NCBI GenBank assembly: GCA_030377965.1
Contig: JAUCGE010000002.1
Coordinates: 23,563-87,562 of the forward strand
Origin: Desulfobacterales bacterium HSG16
GTDB taxonomy: Bacteria > Desulfobacterota > Desulfobacteria > Desulfobacterales > HSG16
Direction of reading: 5' to 3'
Length of the DNA stretch: 64,000 nucleotides
Each line of letters opens with the position of its first letter. The stretch's first letter is position 1. A model generated the notes under the pieces. It saw only the letters and a list, made by a program, of their open reading frames with translations, did no database searches and had not been told where the DNA came from. Both the position numbers and the translations under genes were made by a program. This document shows, piece after piece, positions 46,862 to 55,352 of this stretch.

Positions 46862-47605
46862 TCACATATCACCAAATAAATGTTGTGCCAGAGCTAAAGC
46901 CGCTATTGGAGCGGTTTCAGCTCTTAAAATTCTTGGGCCGAGAGTTGCACTGACAAATCCGTAATCCACGGATTTCTGTATTTCGGTCTCATCGAAACCT
47001 CCCTCAGGTCCAAGTATGGCAAAAATTGTACCCGGTTTTTTGATATCAAGGCGTAAGATCGTAGTTTTCAATGCCTCTGTTTCGTTTTCATAGAAGATGA
47101 GCCTTACATCACATGCTCTGCCTGCTTCAAGTACCTGTGCAAAAGATGGAAGAATGTCGATTTCAGGTATTTTGCTTCTGCGGCATTGTTTCAAAGACTC
47201 CCTTGCGATTGTTTCCCATCTTAGTTTTCGAACGGCAAGTCTTTTTTCATCAGGTCTTGCCACAGATCTTTCTGCTATAAAAGGATGCCATCTGAAAAGC
47301 CCGAGTTCGGTCAAATGACGGATCAGGACATCCATTTTCTTTTCTTTCAAGAGAGCCTGGGCCATGATGATTTTGACGGGTGATTCTTTTTTGCACGATC
47401 TTATGGAACGAATTATCGATGCAGAAATCCTTTTTGAAGACACTGACAGGATTTTAGCCTCATATTCCATGCCTGTGCCGTCGAACAGGATGATATCTGT
47501 ATCTTTTTTAAGACGCAGCACATCACAGATATGTTTTGCATCCGATCCTGATATTACAGCTATATCTTTTTTTGAATCAACCTGATCCGTGAAAAAACGG
47601 CGCAT
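46862..47605 (-). CDS. rsmE: 16S rRNA m3U1498 methyltransferase RsmE
   Basis: The 247-residue SPOUT-fold protein has the N-terminal PUA-like part (AKHICDVLRLKKDTDIILFD), AQALLKEKKMDVLIRHLTEL, ARESLKQCRRSKIPEI, and the knot motif ILGPEGGFDETEI with LGPRILRAETA. These are the RsmE signatures. It methylates U1498 of 16S rRNA. The tRNA-Phe lies 72 bp downstream on the same strand. Confidence 0.95.
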   Translation of the reverse strand: MRRFFTDQVDSKKDIAVISGSDAKHICDVLRLKKDTDIILFDGTGMEYEAKILSVSSKRISASIIRSIRSCKKESPVKIIMAQALLKEKKMDVLIRHLTELGLFRWHPFIAERSVARPDEKRLAVRKLRWETIARESLKQCRRSKIPEIDILPSFAQVLEAGRACDVRLIFYENETEALKTTILRLDIKKPGTIFAILGPEGGFDETEIQKSVDYGFVSATLGPRILRAETAPIAALALAQHLFGDM

Positions 47606-47676
47606 GAAAACAGCTTATACCTCTTATATGGAAGTTTCTTGAAATGGTGTTATTTCACTATTTTGGCTGGACATAA

Positions 47677-47835
47677 GGGGCGTGGATGAAATTAATTCCA
47701 TAAGATTGCGCCGAATTTGGATTTGTTTTCAAGGCACATCAATGGGTGAATACTTATTGTCTGTACCCATTGATGTAACGCAGAAAACAGATTCAAAGGC
47801 AAGCAAGGTTGTGGAAGTTATTTCATCCACGGCCC
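47677..47835. mobile_element. Family B palindromic MITE, copy 1 (159 bp)
   Basis: It begins GGGGCGTGGATGAAATTAAT and ends GTTATTTCATCCACGGCCC, giving terminal inverted repeats of about 24 bp. A perfect inner inverted repeat (ACATCAATGGGT/ACCCATTGATGT) sits at the centre, so the whole element folds as one long imperfect hairpin. TAA flanks it on both sides (47674-47676 and 47836-47838), a possible target duplication. It is nearly identical to 53984-54142. It lies 6 bp past the fxsA stop. Confidence 0.85.
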
Positions 47836-47841
47836 TAACAT

Positions 47842-48237
47842 TTAATCAATATGATTGTAATATACGGTCTGTCCGTAAACGTTCTTGTCCAATTTTTGCC
47901 TTAACCATTGTTTGAAATGAAAACGTGTGGGCGGAAAAAGAAGAAGTATTCCGGAAATATCGGTGATGAATCCGGGAGTGAGCAAAACTATGCCGGCTAC
48001 AAAGATGATGACTGCATCAATCAGCTCTTCTTTTGGCATCAGCCCTTTTTGCATGGATTCATGAATTTGAAACATGGTTTTTGCACCCTGCATCCGGGCA
48101 AGATACGCGCCTGCAAAGCCCGTGAAAATCACGAGAAGAAAAGTATTTATTGAACCGATGCTTCCTCCGAGTCTGATCAACAGGAATATTTCGACCGCTG
48201 GAATCAGGGTAAAGGCTAAAAAGAGTTTCAATAACAT
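47842..48237 (-). CDS. fxsA: FxsA family membrane protein
   Basis: The 131-residue protein has hydrophobic segments (LFLAFTLIPAVEIFLLIRLG, FLLVIFTGFAGAYLARMQG, and ILLLFPPTR) typical of FxsA, a cytoplasmic membrane protein that in E. coli relieves phage T7 exclusion by F plasmid when overproduced. Family members have the conserved GFITDISG loop seen here. Its stop codon directly adjoins the family B element. Confidence 0.9.
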   Translation of the reverse strand: MLLKLFLAFTLIPAVEIFLLIRLGGSIGSINTFLLVIFTGFAGAYLARMQGAKTMFQIHESMQKGLMPKEELIDAVIIFVAGIVLLTPGFITDISGILLLFPPTRFHFKQWLRQKLDKNVYGQTVYYNHID

Positions 48238-48336
48238 GATAATCTCCGTTTTGTGTTAAGGATATACAAAAAATGGGCATGATCATGGCTTGTGTCAAGG
48301 TGTGTGGTAGATGGTGGATTGGTAGGTGGCAGTGGT

Positions 48337-49293
48337 TTATGCTATCCATTTTTTATTGTTGGTGAAAAAATCATTTACTATGGCCTTGTATTTTTCAGGC
48401 TCTCGGGTTTTATTGATTTTTTTTACAACTGTTTCAGAATCGGAAAATGCCTGACCAAAGTAAAGCCAAAATCCTTTCATTCTGTCTACAAGGTGGGCAG
48501 GGCCGCAAAATACTGCTTGATAGGCTTCAAAAAGAGCATCATGAAATTGTTTCATCATAGCAGGCTTATCCACAAAATCGTCCGATCCTTTCTTGATTAT
48601 ATCCGCCAGAAAAGGGTTTATCAAAACCCCCCTGCCTATCATCCATCTGTCTATTGCCGGAAATTTTTCGGATAATCTTAAAAAATCGGCATATGAACGA
48701 ATATCCCCGTTATATACGACCGGATGCCTGGATTGTTCGAGACATAAGCCGAATGTATCAAGATCAGGTTGTCCCGAATACATCTGGATGCCGAGTCTTG
48801 GATGAATGATCATCTCTTTTAAAGGGTATTTGTTGAATATTGGCATCAGCTTGAAAATTTCGTTGGGCTTATGTCTGCCGAGCCTGACTTTTACAGAGAT
48901 TTTCTGGCTTATACCGGGTACAGTTTTTTCAAGGAATGCGTCGATTTTGTCAGGATACGGCAAAAGACCGGAGCCTCGACCTTTTTTTGCCACTGCGGGA
49001 AAAGGGCAGCCCAGATTCCAGTTGAGGGTGTCATAACCGAATTTATCAAGGCGCTTTGCCATGAAGATGAAATCATCTGCCGATTTTCCAAGTATCTGGG
49101 GAATGACAGGTATCCCTGTGTTATTTTCAGGCATAAGCCCCCGAATAAGGTTCGGTCGAATCCTTTTTCCCTGAACGGTCGGGACGAAAGGCGCTATTGC
49201 AGTATCAAATCCGCTGAAAAAACGAAAAAAAGTATTTCTGAAAATATGGTCGGTAAGACCTCGCATCGGGGCAAGATACAGCTTGTGTGACAT
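48337..49293 (-). CDS. tRNA-dihydrouridine synthase family protein
   Basis: The roughly 318-residue FMN-binding TIM-barrel has YLAPMRGLTDHIFRNTFFRF, PQILGKSADDF, LNWNLGCPFPAVAKKGRGSG with the catalytic Cys, ISVKVRLGR, and WMIGRGVLINPFLADII. Dus enzymes reduce uridine in tRNA D-loops. ATG 49293 gives the standard start; a TTG at 49305 overlaps the previous stop and is an alternative. The gene follows the nitroreductase closely. Confidence 0.9.
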   Translation of the reverse strand: MSHKLYLAPMRGLTDHIFRNTFFRFFSGFDTAIAPFVPTVQGKRIRPNLIRGLMPENNTGIPVIPQILGKSADDFIFMAKRLDKFGYDTLNWNLGCPFPAVAKKGRGSGLLPYPDKIDAFLEKTVPGISQKISVKVRLGRHKPNEIFKLMPIFNKYPLKEMIIHPRLGIQMYSGQPDLDTFGLCLEQSRHPVVYNGDIRSYADFLRLSEKFPAIDRWMIGRGVLINPFLADIIKKGSDDFVDKPAMMKQFHDALFEAYQAVFCGPAHLVDRMKGFWLYFGQAFSDSETVVKKINKTREPEKYKAIVNDFFTNNKKWIA

Positions 49294-49301
49294 AGAAAAA
49301 T

Positions 49302-50123
49302 TCAATCCCTAAATATGATTTCAGGCTCGTTTCTGGGCGGAATCCTGTAATATTTGAATTTTGGATAGCCAACCATGAGCGCCCCGAAGATCTGTTGTCC
49401 TTTGGGAATGTCGAGTTCTTCTATGAGTGCAGGCCATGCATTTGCTGCGTAAGTAACCCATCCACCCCAGCAACTGCCGATGTTGAAAGAAGGGAGGGCC
49501 AGTTCGAGATATGAAAGAGCTGTGTGGCAGTTTGCAGAAGCGCTCCCGATTGCTTCATCGTCATAGCAGAAAATCAGGTGGGGAGCATGTCGGCATATAT
49601 CGTCTTTGCCATTTTTCCAATCGTTGATAAGAAGCTTTGCCACCGGATCATCAGCAAAAGCAGGTTCAGTTTTCATCCTGTGCATTGTCCAGTCTATGGT
49701 CATAGATGCAATTTTTTGTACTTTGTTTCTGTCGTATATCACCAGCCATTTGACAGCCTGGCGGTTGCTTCCCGTGGGTGCAAAAGATGCGATGCGAATA
49801 GCTTTTTCGATTTTATCTTTATCGACATCCTTGTCTTCGAATGTCCTGATTGATCTTCTGGAACGCAGGAAATATTCGACATGTTCCTGTGTGAGATTAA
49901 GAGAACTGTCTACGGGCAAGCATTGACCCGGAGTCAGGAAATCAAGAGAAAGAGCTTCTGTGGGGCATGCACAGACACAATGGCCGCATTTCAGACAGAA
50001 ATCTTCAGCGTCCTGTACCGGAAAGGGTACATCTTCTGCTATTTGTATAAGCCCCAATGGACATTTTAATGCACATATACCGTCCTTGTTGCACTTTTCC
50101 AGATCAACTGTCAAAAAACTCAT
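49302..50123 (-). CDS. Nitroreductase with N-terminal 2x[4Fe-4S] ferredoxin domain
   Basis: The 273-residue protein starts with two cluster motifs (CNKDGICALKCP and CLKCGHCVCACP) followed by a nitroreductase fold: RSRRSIRTFEDKDVDKDKIE, FAPTGSNRQAV, and GSCWGGWVTYAANA. Such fused flavin reductases are common in anaerobes; the substrate is unknown. It precedes the dus-like gene with overlapping or adjacent ends. Confidence 0.9.
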   Translation of the reverse strand: MSFLTVDLEKCNKDGICALKCPLGLIQIAEDVPFPVQDAEDFCLKCGHCVCACPTEALSLDFLTPGQCLPVDSSLNLTQEHVEYFLRSRRSIRTFEDKDVDKDKIEKAIRIASFAPTGSNRQAVKWLVIYDRNKVQKIASMTIDWTMHRMKTEPAFADDPVAKLLINDWKNGKDDICRHAPHLIFCYDDEAIGSASANCHTALSYLELALPSFNIGSCWGGWVTYAANAWPALIEELDIPKGQQIFGALMVGYPKFKYYRIPPRNEPEIIFRD

Positions 50124-50146
50124 ATGTTACCTCCTGTTGTCTTGTT

Positions 50147-52057
50147 TCAGCGAACATTACCTCTTAAATCGCACACGATATTGTAGAGCTTTTCGGCATT
50201 CACGTTTTCCGGTTTCAAAGGCTTGCCAGCAACGAGTTCGATTTTTGACCAGAATCTTTTCGGCATTTGCATCATGGCCTTGCCGTGTTTATGGCTGAAG
50301 AAACTGCCCCATAACCCACAGATGGCCATAGGTACTACGGTTACAGGAGATGTGCGGATAATCTTTTCAACCCCATATTTAAAAGCGTCGATCTCACCAT
50401 CTCTGGTCAGCTTGCCTTCGGGAAAAATACAGACAATTTCTCCTTGTGCGAGTTCATACTCGATGCTTTCAAATGCTTTTTGAAAGGTTTCAGGATCTTT
50501 GTGCTGTGATGTGATTGGTATGGCCTTGCCTGTTCTGAATATGAAATTAAGTATTGGCATATTGTAAATAGCCTTGTCCATGACAAAACGGACAGGCCGT
50601 CTGCACGAGCCTGCTATTAACAGCGCATCTACAAAGCTGACATGATTGCATATCAGGACAGCAGCTCCTTCTTCAGGAATATAATCAAGATTTTTATGCC
50701 GCACTCTATACATTATGTGTGAGAGCATCCATATGAGAAAGCGCATAAGAAATTCGGGGATCACTGAGTATATATAAACTGCTACCGCTATATTCATCAA
50801 AGCGATTACGAGAAAAAACTGAGGGATAGTAAGCTCTGCAATATCAAGAAGCAGGCTTGCCGCTATTGCCGCAAGTACCATGTACAGGGCGTTTATTATA
50901 TTGTTGGCAGCAATGACTCTTGCCCGAAGTTCTGATTTGGTTTTTACCTGGATAAATGCAAAGAGAGGTACGATATAAAGCCCGCCAAAAAAGCCTATGA
51001 GAATGATATCGATCATGATTCGAAAGCTTCCAGAGGCTTTTAAAAACTGTATAAATCCCGTCGTGCCTGCTGCATTAACTGCTATGTCAGAAGCTAAAAA
51101 AAGGTCTATGCCGAAAACGCTCAATCCGATAGATCCGAGGGGAACCAGGCCGAGTTCAACCTTGTGGTCAGATAATCTTTCGCATAAAAGTGATCCAGCT
51201 CCCACGCCGATAGAAAACATGGTCAGAAGCAGTGTTACTACACCTTCCGAACTGTTTAAAACGACACGGGTATAATTGGGCAATTGTGTGATATAAGCAG
51301 CACCGATAAACCAGAACCAGGAAATCGCCATTATGGAAAGAAATACGGATCTGATTTCACGAGCAAATTTGATTGTCTTGATTGTCTGGGTAAAAGGATT
51401 GAAATCGATTTTAAGATCAGGTGTTTCAGATTGGGCAGGTGGGATACGTCTTGCTGTCAGCCATCCCATGAATGCGACAAAGCAGATGGTCACAGAGATC
51501 CACAGTTCGCCGTTTTCAAGGTTGATCAGAACTCCACCTGCAATGGTTCCAATTAAAATGGCCAGGAAGGTTCCCATCTCGACCATTGCATTGCCGCCGA
51601 CTATTTCCCCCGATTTGAGGTGCTGGGGTATAATGCTGTATTTGACCGGTCCGAAAAAAGTCGATTGCGTACCCATTAAAAAAAGCAGGATTATCAGAAA
51701 AAAAACGGAGTTGAAAAAAAATGCACCCGCAGCACAGAGCATGATTCCGATCTCAGCGAGTTTGATTCTCTGGATCAGCAATGATTTTTCCATCTTATCC
51801 GCTATCTGCCCCGCTGTTGCTGAAAAAAGAAAAAATGGCAGGATAAACAAACCTGCTGCAACATTTATCAAAGTATTGGATTGCTCCGAATTGGAAGTTG
51901 CACTGAACGCTATCATTATAACCAAGGCATTTTTGAATACATTGTCATTAAATGCGCCAGCAAACTGGGTCCAGAAAAAGGGGGCGAATCTTGATGTTCC
52001 AAGGAGAGCGAACTGGTTTTTGTCTTTCGAGCCGGTTTTTACATCAGAATTTTTCAT
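50147..52057 (-). CDS. MFS transporter fused to PlsC-type acyltransferase (Aas/LplT-like)
   Basis: The 636-residue protein has an N-terminal major facilitator domain of about twelve helices (FFWTQFAGAFNDNVFKNALV is the LplT-like opening) and a C-terminal 1-acylglycerol-phosphate acyltransferase domain with NHVSFVDALL (HX4D), CIFPEGKLTRDGEI and VVPMAICGLWG. Related proteins flip lysophospholipids and reacylate them. The acyl-ACP synthetase domain found in full Aas fusions is absent. It lies in a run of minus-strand genes with the sigma-54 regulator upstream. Confidence 0.9.
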   Translation of the reverse strand: MKNSDVKTGSKDKNQFALLGTSRFAPFFWTQFAGAFNDNVFKNALVIMIAFSATSNSEQSNTLINVAAGLFILPFFLFSATAGQIADKMEKSLLIQRIKLAEIGIMLCAAGAFFFNSVFFLIILLFLMGTQSTFFGPVKYSIIPQHLKSGEIVGGNAMVEMGTFLAILIGTIAGGVLINLENGELWISVTICFVAFMGWLTARRIPPAQSETPDLKIDFNPFTQTIKTIKFAREIRSVFLSIMAISWFWFIGAAYITQLPNYTRVVLNSSEGVVTLLLTMFSIGVGAGSLLCERLSDHKVELGLVPLGSIGLSVFGIDLFLASDIAVNAAGTTGFIQFLKASGSFRIMIDIILIGFFGGLYIVPLFAFIQVKTKSELRARVIAANNIINALYMVLAAIAASLLLDIAELTIPQFFLVIALMNIAVAVYIYSVIPEFLMRFLIWMLSHIMYRVRHKNLDYIPEEGAAVLICNHVSFVDALLIAGSCRRPVRFVMDKAIYNMPILNFIFRTGKAIPITSQHKDPETFQKAFESIEYELAQGEIVCIFPEGKLTRDGEIDAFKYGVEKIIRTSPVTVVPMAICGLWGSFFSHKHGKAMMQMPKRFWSKIELVAGKPLKPENVNAEKLYNIVCDLRGNVR

Positions 52058-52072
52058 GACAAGTCCTGTAAG

Positions 52073-53587
52073 TTAAAGACAAGGGACACTGCTTGCATTC
52101 TTTTCTTCCTGCTGCTTTTCCCATTGCTTTATATATTTCTTTGCAGTTCTGCGGTCAAGCTTTGCCTGTTTTGAAACAGCCTCAAATGTTCCGAATCGTT
52201 TATAAAGGAGATAACAATATCCGGCAAGCAGGCTGTGCGCGTCAAGATCCCCCCTGCCTATGCTTTCCGCGAGACGGGATCTGAGATCCGGTTCAAGGGA
52301 TTTCAAATCACCCTCATATGACCTTTTGAGCAGAATTCTGCGGATACATTGTTCAAGTTCCCTCACGTTTCCAGGCCAGGGATATTTGTTCAGTTGCTTT
52401 TTTATTACATGAGTTACCATATTTGCCAGTTCCGGGGAAGTCTGACCTATCATTCGTTCAATGGTGTAATAAATGAGGTCATCAAGTTCATCCGGCTCTT
52501 CCTGAATTCTCTGTCTCAAACTTGGAACGGTTATTATGTCCGAACACAGGCGATAGAAAAAATCATCTCTCAATATATGTTTTTCCCTGATTTCATGAAC
52601 TGATCTGTTTGTAGCAGCAATGACCCTGCCCCGAAAACGGCGCTGCTGATGGCTGCCTACAGGAACAAATATTCGATCTTGAAGCACTTGAAGCAATTTT
52701 ATCTGAACAGGATATGTCACTTCTCCGATTTCATCAAGGAAAATCGAACCATAGGGGCTGCATCGGTCAAACACACCCTTGTGGTCTTCCATCGCACCGG
52801 TGAACGAACCTTTCTTGTGGCCGAAAAGCTCTGATTCTATTAATGTCTCGGGAAATTGTGACAGATTCAAAGATACGAAGGAGCGGGCAAAACTTTCAAC
52901 AAAACATCCGTTTTTTTCATCAAAAGGAATAAAGCCGGATCGTCCTATGGATATGGCTGAAGTTCCTTTTCCCGTTCCTGTTTCACCGAGAATCAAGGTG
53001 GAAAAATCTTCCATCCTGTTCCACAGATAAGTGTCGTACAGGCCGATATCATATGTAAAGACATTGTTCCACAGGTTCCTTCGTAATTCCTTCATACATT
53101 GACTGCTGCCTATCAGACTGTGTTCGATAAAGTAAAAAGCTCGTCTGAACTGGTAGCAGATCGCAAAATAATGGCTTGCCTCCTTTGCTCCAAATCCTCT
53201 TTTATGAAGATCGGCAAGGGCCTTTTCTGCAAATGGAACAGGAACTGAGCGCTCACCGACTTTGATCTGTTCTGGAATCAACGCATCGAATTTTTCTATG
53301 AACTGATGAAAAAAATCGAAGAGAAGTCCGATTCTTACAAATTCACGGTCCTGGCCGGAGTATTGACCTAATGTGATGTTTCCATTTTTATCCAGGATTT
53401 CAATCCTGTCATGAACCTCTCTTGTTACTCTGTCAATACGTTCAGCATACGGGGTCTTGGGCGACAACCTGCTGATTTTCAAGTCGAGTTCGACTCGTGT
53501 GTCACTGAAAGGATTGGCAAACGTAGCATCTTTGACCAGATGAAAAAATTCCCTATCCTTGACACTCAATTCCATTTTTTTTTCCAT
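52073..53587 (-). CDS. Sigma-54-dependent transcriptional activator
   Basis: The 504-residue protein has an N-terminal region of unknown kind, then an AAA+ domain with Walker A GETGTGKGTS, the sigma-54 contact loop ESELFGHKKGSFTGAM (usual GAFTGA, here GSFTGA), Walker B GSIFLDEIGE, and the C-terminal HTH region (FGTFEAVSKQAKLDRRTAKK). It remodels sigma-54 RNA polymerase. Start at 53587 or the internal ATG 53575. Its target operon is not evident; no good TGGCAC-N5-TTGC site was seen nearby. Confidence 0.9.
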   Translation of the reverse strand: MEKKMELSVKDREFFHLVKDATFANPFSDTRVELDLKISRLSPKTPYAERIDRVTREVHDRIEILDKNGNITLGQYSGQDREFVRIGLLFDFFHQFIEKFDALIPEQIKVGERSVPVPFAEKALADLHKRGFGAKEASHYFAICYQFRRAFYFIEHSLIGSSQCMKELRRNLWNNVFTYDIGLYDTYLWNRMEDFSTLILGETGTGKGTSAISIGRSGFIPFDEKNGCFVESFARSFVSLNLSQFPETLIESELFGHKKGSFTGAMEDHKGVFDRCSPYGSIFLDEIGEVTYPVQIKLLQVLQDRIFVPVGSHQQRRFRGRVIAATNRSVHEIREKHILRDDFFYRLCSDIITVPSLRQRIQEEPDELDDLIYYTIERMIGQTSPELANMVTHVIKKQLNKYPWPGNVRELEQCIRRILLKRSYEGDLKSLEPDLRSRLAESIGRGDLDAHSLLAGYCYLLYKRFGTFEAVSKQAKLDRRTAKKYIKQWEKQQEEKNASSVPCL

Positions 53588-53906
53588 GTATTCTACCCCG
53601 CGGGATAATTTAGTCCTGATTCTGTCTGTTTAGTTCACAGAATTTATTATTTTCAGTTTTATTTGAATATGTTTTCCATCAATCTACCCTGTGCGTCAAT
53701 GGGGTGGAATGAGTAATCAAACGGTAGAAAATTCCCTATACCTTATAAAATAAAGATCATTAAATGCTCTGGTATAATGCATATTTTGTATATAATATTA
53801 GCTTATTATTTTTAATTTTCTTTTGAAAGTCAAATGTTTTCAAACAAATCAGACAGAATTAACCGGATTGACTGTTGAATTCAGGAGATAATAAAGAATA
53901 ATTTAA
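53588..53906. other. AT-rich spacer upstream of the TerD operon promoter
   Basis: TATAAT at 53773 lacks a matching -35. No open frame or repeat is seen before the promoter at 53907. Confidence 0.45.
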
Positions 53907-53935
53907 TTGACTGTAAAGACCTTGAATATTATATC
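53907..53935 (+). promoter_or_regulatory. Promoter candidate for the TerD operon
   Basis: TTGACT (53907-53912) and TATATC (53930-53935) are 17 bp apart. Transcription would start near 53942 and read through the family B palindrome before terD. Confidence 0.5.
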
Positions 53936-53983
53936 CTTGTCATAACCGTTCGATGCCTTGAATGTCCTGTTAAATTTCAATAA

Positions 53984-54142
53984 GGGTCGTGGATGAAATT
54001 AATTCCATAAGATTGCGTCGAATTTGGATTTGTTCTCAAGGCACATCAATGGGTGAATACTTATTGTCTGTACCCATTGATGTAACGCAGAAAACAGATT
54101 CAAAGGCAAGCAAGGTTGTGGAAGTTATTTCATCCACGGCCC
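53984..54142. mobile_element. Family B palindromic MITE, copy 2 (159 bp)
   Basis: Nearly identical to 47677-47835, same length, flanked by TAA at 53981-53983 and 54143-54145. It lies between the promoter candidate and the AAGGAGGT box of the first terD gene, so the operon leader would contain a long hairpin. An ATG at 53989 reads through into terD but is not needed for translation. Confidence 0.87.
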
Positions 54143-54162
54143 TAACCTTAAGGAGGTATGTG

Positions 54163-54696
54163 ATGGACCTGAAACAAAAAGGTGCTGAAGCCAATGTTGG
54201 TGGATTCAAGCAATTGATGGTATCCATGAAATGGACAACTGCCGCGGATTTTGACCTGGCAGCAGCCTATGAAGATAAGAGTGGCAAGCAGGGGCTGGTC
54301 TATTTTGGGGAGCTTGGAGAGCTGAATGCTTTTCCTTTCATGCAGTTGAGCGGAGATGAAGGGCAGGGAGACGCTGGTGGCGATAACGAAGAAACCATGC
54401 GAATCACGCAGCTTGATGATATGAAATATGTGTGGATACTGTGCTGGGACTACGGCCAGGTTCAAAATGGAGCACCTGCCCGTTTCAAGGACAGTGATGT
54501 CGCTTTGTCGGTATTGGATGACAAAGGAGAAGCCCATAATGTAAGTCTGGATACTGGCGATGTCGGAAATGTGGCATTGATTGCTACTATTGACAACACA
54601 AGTGCAATAGGTCCGAAGCTGGTCAACAGCAGTAAGGCCGGAACATTGAAAGGTCTGAATAAACTTCAGCAGTTGATTGATATCATCATTAGCTGA
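54163..54696 (+). CDS. TerD-family calcium-binding stress protein, paralogue 1
   Basis: The 177-residue single TerD domain has MDLKQKGAEANVGGF, TAADFDLAAAY, the acidic Ca2+ loop GDEGQGDAGGDNEE, and ends VALIATIDNTSAIGPKLVN. TerD proteins bind calcium and belong to tellurite/phage/chemical stress systems whose chemistry is unsettled. ATG 54163 follows AAGGAGGT at a good distance, so an extension into the MITE is not favoured. About four of five residues match the next gene. Confidence 0.9.
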   Translation: MDLKQKGAEANVGGFKQLMVSMKWTTAADFDLAAAYEDKSGKQGLVYFGELGELNAFPFMQLSGDEGQGDAGGDNEETMRITQLDDMKYVWILCWDYGQVQNGAPARFKDSDVALSVLDDKGEAHNVSLDTGDVGNVALIATIDNTSAIGPKLVNSSKAGTLKGLNKLQQLIDIIIS

Positions 54697-54733
54697 AATT
54701 TAACTTTCCAAACATGAAAAGGAGATATTTGCG

Positions 54734-55267
54734 ATGGAATTGAAACAAAAAGGTGAGGAAGCCAATGTAGGCGGATTTAATCAGTTGATGGTTGCCATGA
54801 AATGGACTACAGCAGCGGATTTTGACCTTGCGGCAGCTTATGAAACAAAAGACGGTCAGCAGGGACTCATTTATTTTGGGGAACTCGGAGATTTGAATGC
54901 ATTGCCCTTCATGCAGTTGAGCGGCGATGAAGGACAGGGAGATAAAGGCGGCGATAATGAGGAAATTCTCAGGATTACCAAACTTGATGATATGAATTAC
55001 GTATGGCTTCTGTGCTGGGATTACGGAAAAATCAAAGATGGTTCAGGGGCCAGGTTCAAGGACAGCGATGTCTCGTTGAGCGTCATGGATGACAAAGGTA
55101 CAACCCATGATGTAACCCTTGATACCGGAGATATGGGTAATGTTGCTCTTATCGCTACCATAGATAATACAAGTCCAATTGGTGCCAAACTTGTCAATGA
55201 CAGCAAAGCTGGAACCTTGAAAGGGCTTAACAGCCTTCAGGATCTTATGGATATAATCAGCGGATAA
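54734..55267 (+). CDS. TerD-family calcium-binding stress protein, paralogue 2
   Basis: A 177-residue TerD domain protein, clearly a tandem duplicate of the preceding gene: same length, MELKQKGEEANVGGF, TAADFDLAAAY, GDEGQGDKGGDNEE and the same closing helix. The intact acidic loop suggests calcium binding is kept. An AAAAGGAG box lies before ATG 54734. A hairpin at 55283 follows it. Confidence 0.92.
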   Translation: MELKQKGEEANVGGFNQLMVAMKWTTAADFDLAAAYETKDGQQGLIYFGELGDLNALPFMQLSGDEGQGDKGGDNEEILRITKLDDMNYVWLLCWDYGKIKDGSGARFKDSDVSLSVMDDKGTTHDVTLDTGDMGNVALIATIDNTSPIGAKLVNDSKAGTLKGLNSLQDLMDIISG

Positions 55268-55282
55268 AAAATGTTTATTTTC

Positions 55283-55310
55283 GGTTTCCGCGCTCTATCG
55301 CGCGGAAACC
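55283..55310 (+). terminator. Hairpin between second and third terD genes
   Basis: GGTTTCCGCGC and GCGCGGAAACC form an 11-bp perfect stem with loop TCTATC. No T-run follows, so it may be a processing or attenuation site that limits downstream expression. Confidence 0.6.
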
Positions 55311-55352
55311 TGATAAGCTAAAAACCTGCCAACCTTATCGAAAGGACAGAAA

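Noticed and set aside
51333-52076. 247-residue plus-strand frame opposite the MFS-acyltransferase
   Set aside because: Shadow of a strong gene on the minus strand; no start signal.
53989-54162. Longer N-terminus for the first terD gene starting inside the family B element
   Set aside because: The same frame opens in the other copy (47682) where no terD follows; ATG 54163 has an excellent ribosome-binding site and matches the start of the paralogue.
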